7,783 bases of DNA from Nocardioidaceae bacterium (GTDB taxonomy: Bacteria; Actinomycetota; Actinomycetes; Propionibacteriales; Nocardioidaceae): positions 1-7,783 of the forward strand of contig JACCUS010000084.1 in NCBI GenBank assembly GCA_013811715.1, written 5' to 3'. How positions within the stretch are numbered: the first letter of the stretch is position 1; each line of letters opens with the position of its first letter. The notes beneath the pieces are model-generated. The model was not told the DNA's origin. It did not search any database and saw nothing but the letters and a program-made list of their open reading frames with translations. Shown in pieces: positions 7,662-7,783 of the stretch. A program made the translations under genes and the position numbers.

Positions 7662-7783
7662 ATGATGGAGACGTGGGGCGGGTTGGTGGCCCGCAGAGCC
7701 GCGGCCATGTTGGTGGCCGGGATGGCCCTGGTCGCCGCGGCGGCCGTGTTCGGCGTCGGGGTGTTCGGCGCGCTGAGCAACGG
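7662..7783 (+). CDS. MMPL-family (RND-type) transporter, N-terminal fragment
   Basis: Only the first 40 codons are in the window; the gene continues past the right edge. The short polar start with WGGLVARR (5-12), a hydrophobic helix at about 14-33, and the ending VFGVGVFGALS (29-39) match the N-terminus of actinobacterial MMPL proteins, where the first membrane helix leads into a periplasmic loop. Full-length members have about 700-1000 residues, use the proton gradient, and export lipids or drugs. ATG 7662 and ATG 7665 are adjacent; GGGGA at 7655-7659 is better spaced (5 nt) for ATG 7665. The family call rests on a short N-terminus plus the common TetR/MMPL divergent context. Confidence 0.7.
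   Translation, partial: MMETWGGLVARRAAAMLVAGMALVAAAAVFGVGVFGALSN

Noticed and set aside
7598..7780. 60-codon open frame on the minus strand at the right end
   Set aside because: It lies antisense to the MMPL start and across the control region, with no ribosome site or recognisable motif.
7634..7783. Earlier ATG at 7634 as the start of the rightmost gene
   Set aside because: It is in a different frame from the hydrophobic MMPL N-terminus and gives a Gly/Arg-rich peptide without a membrane helix.

Overview
The window is high-GC DNA from an actinomycete. The evidence is strong G/C bias at third codon positions, GTG starts, a likely leaderless transcript, and the best-recognised protein being a full-architecture actinobacterial Lhr helicase. 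A Nocardioides-like host (Propionibacteriales) is my guess from general sequence style. No rRNA or marker gene is present to confirm it.

Layout, left to right. (1) Positions 1-3914, minus strand: the first ~1304 codons of lhr, a very large DNA-repair helicase whose last ~200 or more codons lie beyond the left edge. (2) Positions 3915-4035: a 121-bp divergent control region holding a likely leaderless promoter for the rightward operon and a G-rich leader for lhr. (3) Positions 4036-6645, plus strand: a tightly coupled three-gene ABC-2 exporter operon, made of a NodI/DrrA-type ATPase followed by two different NodJ/DrrB-type membrane subunits. The first junction is a 1-bp TGATG overlap. The second is bridged by a 7-codon mini-ORF that overlaps both neighbours. 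(4) Positions 6646-6765: a convergent gap almost filled by a four-copy ~24-bp tandem repeat. (5) Positions 6766-7551, minus strand: a TetR-family repressor. (6) Positions 7552-7661: an AT-rich divergent control region with a TTGACA -35 box and two palindromes that look like TetR operators. (7) Positions 7662-7783, plus strand: the first 40 codons of an MMPL (RND-type) transporter running off the right edge.

The genes form three probably independent units: nucleic-acid repair (lhr), ABC-2 export of an unknown substrate, and a TetR/MMPL efflux or lipid-export pair in which the repressor most likely controls its divergent neighbour and itself. The operator-like palindromes are not repeated upstream of the ABC operon, so there is no sequence support for the TetR protein controlling that operon. 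I found no CRISPR array, insertion sequence, phage gene, tRNA or rRNA. I see no clearly new multi-gene system; the least explained elements are the tandem repeat and the bridging mini-ORF.
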